From NCBI GenBank assembly GCA_009711785.1, contig VENA01000058.1:1-64000 (forward strand): DNA of 64,000 bases, given 5' to 3'. The translations under genes were made by a program, and so were the position numbers. The notes under the pieces are model-generated. The model was given only the letters and a program-made list of their open reading frames with translations. It was not told the origin of the DNA and did no database searches. This stretch comes from Bacillota bacterium. GTDB lineage: Bacteria; Bacillota; Clostridia; Tissierellales; MES13. Of this stretch, positions 63,806 to 64,000 are shown in pieces (position 1 is the stretch's first letter; each line of letters begins with the position of its first letter).

Positions 63806-64000
63806 CATTTTTTAATATATCTATAAAGTTTTTAGTAATTCTTGCAGTAATACCCCATATTGTATATTTATCGTACTCATAAAAGTATACAGGGTAATTA
63901 CCTGTTCTCCAATTATACTCTTCTCCATTTTCAATTAAATGGTATGGAAAGTGTTTATGGGGTTTTGGTTTTAAATGAACTTTATATTCCTTAGGTTTAT
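63795..64000 (-). CDS. CoA pyrophosphatase NUDIX hydrolase (partial, 5' end outside window)
   Basis: C-terminal 68 residues of a protein ending FIDILKNEKV. The pattern YTIWGITARITKNF is typical of the CoA pyrophosphatase (NudL/YeaB) branch of the NUDIX family, and the preceding aromatic segment NGEEYNWRTGNYPVYFYEY fits too. The catalytic NUDIX box is upstream of the window, so activity cannot be checked. Stop TGA at 63795-63797. Confidence 0.75.
   Translation of the reverse strand, partial: KPKEYKVHLKPKPHKHFPYHLIENGEEYNWRTGNYPVYFYEYDKYTIWGITARITKNFIDILKNEKV

Noticed and set aside
1-64000. tRNA, rRNA or CRISPR loci
   Set aside because: Intergenic gaps were read on both strands; no T-arm motif with a plausible cloverleaf and no regularly spaced direct repeats were seen.
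1-64000. Insertion sequence, prophage or integrated element
   Set aside because: No transposase, integrase, phage structural gene or target-site duplication; codon and base composition look uniform.

Overview
The window is a chromosomal segment of a low-GC, endospore-forming anaerobe of the Clostridia. The DNA is strongly AT-rich by eye. Sporulation genes (spoIIE, yabP, yabQ, spoVT, spoVG, SpoVB-type flippases), a methylmalonyl-CoA pathway, a thiolase/Hbd/Crt cluster, a superoxide reductase and a T-box-controlled tyrS all fit. A Tissierellales-like fermenter is plausible, but genus cannot be fixed from sequence alone. There are no tRNA or rRNA genes, insertion sequences, prophage genes or CRISPR arrays.

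Positions 1-6150 hold a minus-strand operon of mutase large subunit, B12 subunit, MeaB chaperone, epimerase, decarboxylase alpha subunit and a gamma subunit cut by the window edge. It interconverts succinyl-CoA, methylmalonyl-CoA and propionyl-CoA. A FlK-like thioesterase lies just upstream.

Positions 6200-30100 hold the conserved near-origin block known from Bacillus subtilis, all on the minus strand: purR, spoVG, glmU, prs, pth, mfd, prsA, spoVT, two spoVB-like genes, mazG/yabN, hup, rqcP, yabP, yabQ, divIC, yabR, spoIIE, tilS, hpt, ftsH. Promoter-like sites fit the known regulation: a SigH-type site before spoVG, a SigE-type site before yabP, and a 21-bp-spaced Spo0A-type promoter before spoIIE. 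murC diverges from purR.

Positions 31800-48500 are metabolic and envelope genes: an LCP protein, thl-hbd-crt, a HAD nucleotidase, a phospholipase C-like protein, a secreted GH18 protein, an NSS transporter with its 30-residue MetS-type partner, a nitroreductase, an HD-GYP protein, pgi, and nadA-nadB-nadC. nadB has a one-base homopolymer frameshift near its 3' end. nadA has a good promoter overlapped by a NiaR-like dyad.

Positions 48500-64000 are more mixed: an FAD/NAD oxidoreductase, a DUF3267 protease, a PAS-PP2C phosphatase with a four-cysteine motif, a PadR regulator with a 40-bp perfect palindrome directly before its ribosome binding site, feoA-feoB plus a small Cys-rich partner under Fur-like sites, two orphan proteins, a cupin, a MATE transporter, a lipoprotein, an RNA methyltransferase, a superoxide reductase, a DUF881 protein, T-box-tyrS, a small membrane protein and the end of a NUDIX CoA pyrophosphatase. 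I found no clearly new multi-gene system. The best candidates for follow-up are the nadB frameshift, the padR palindrome, the long mcm leader and the orphan genes at 54731-56065. TTG start codons appear unusually common.
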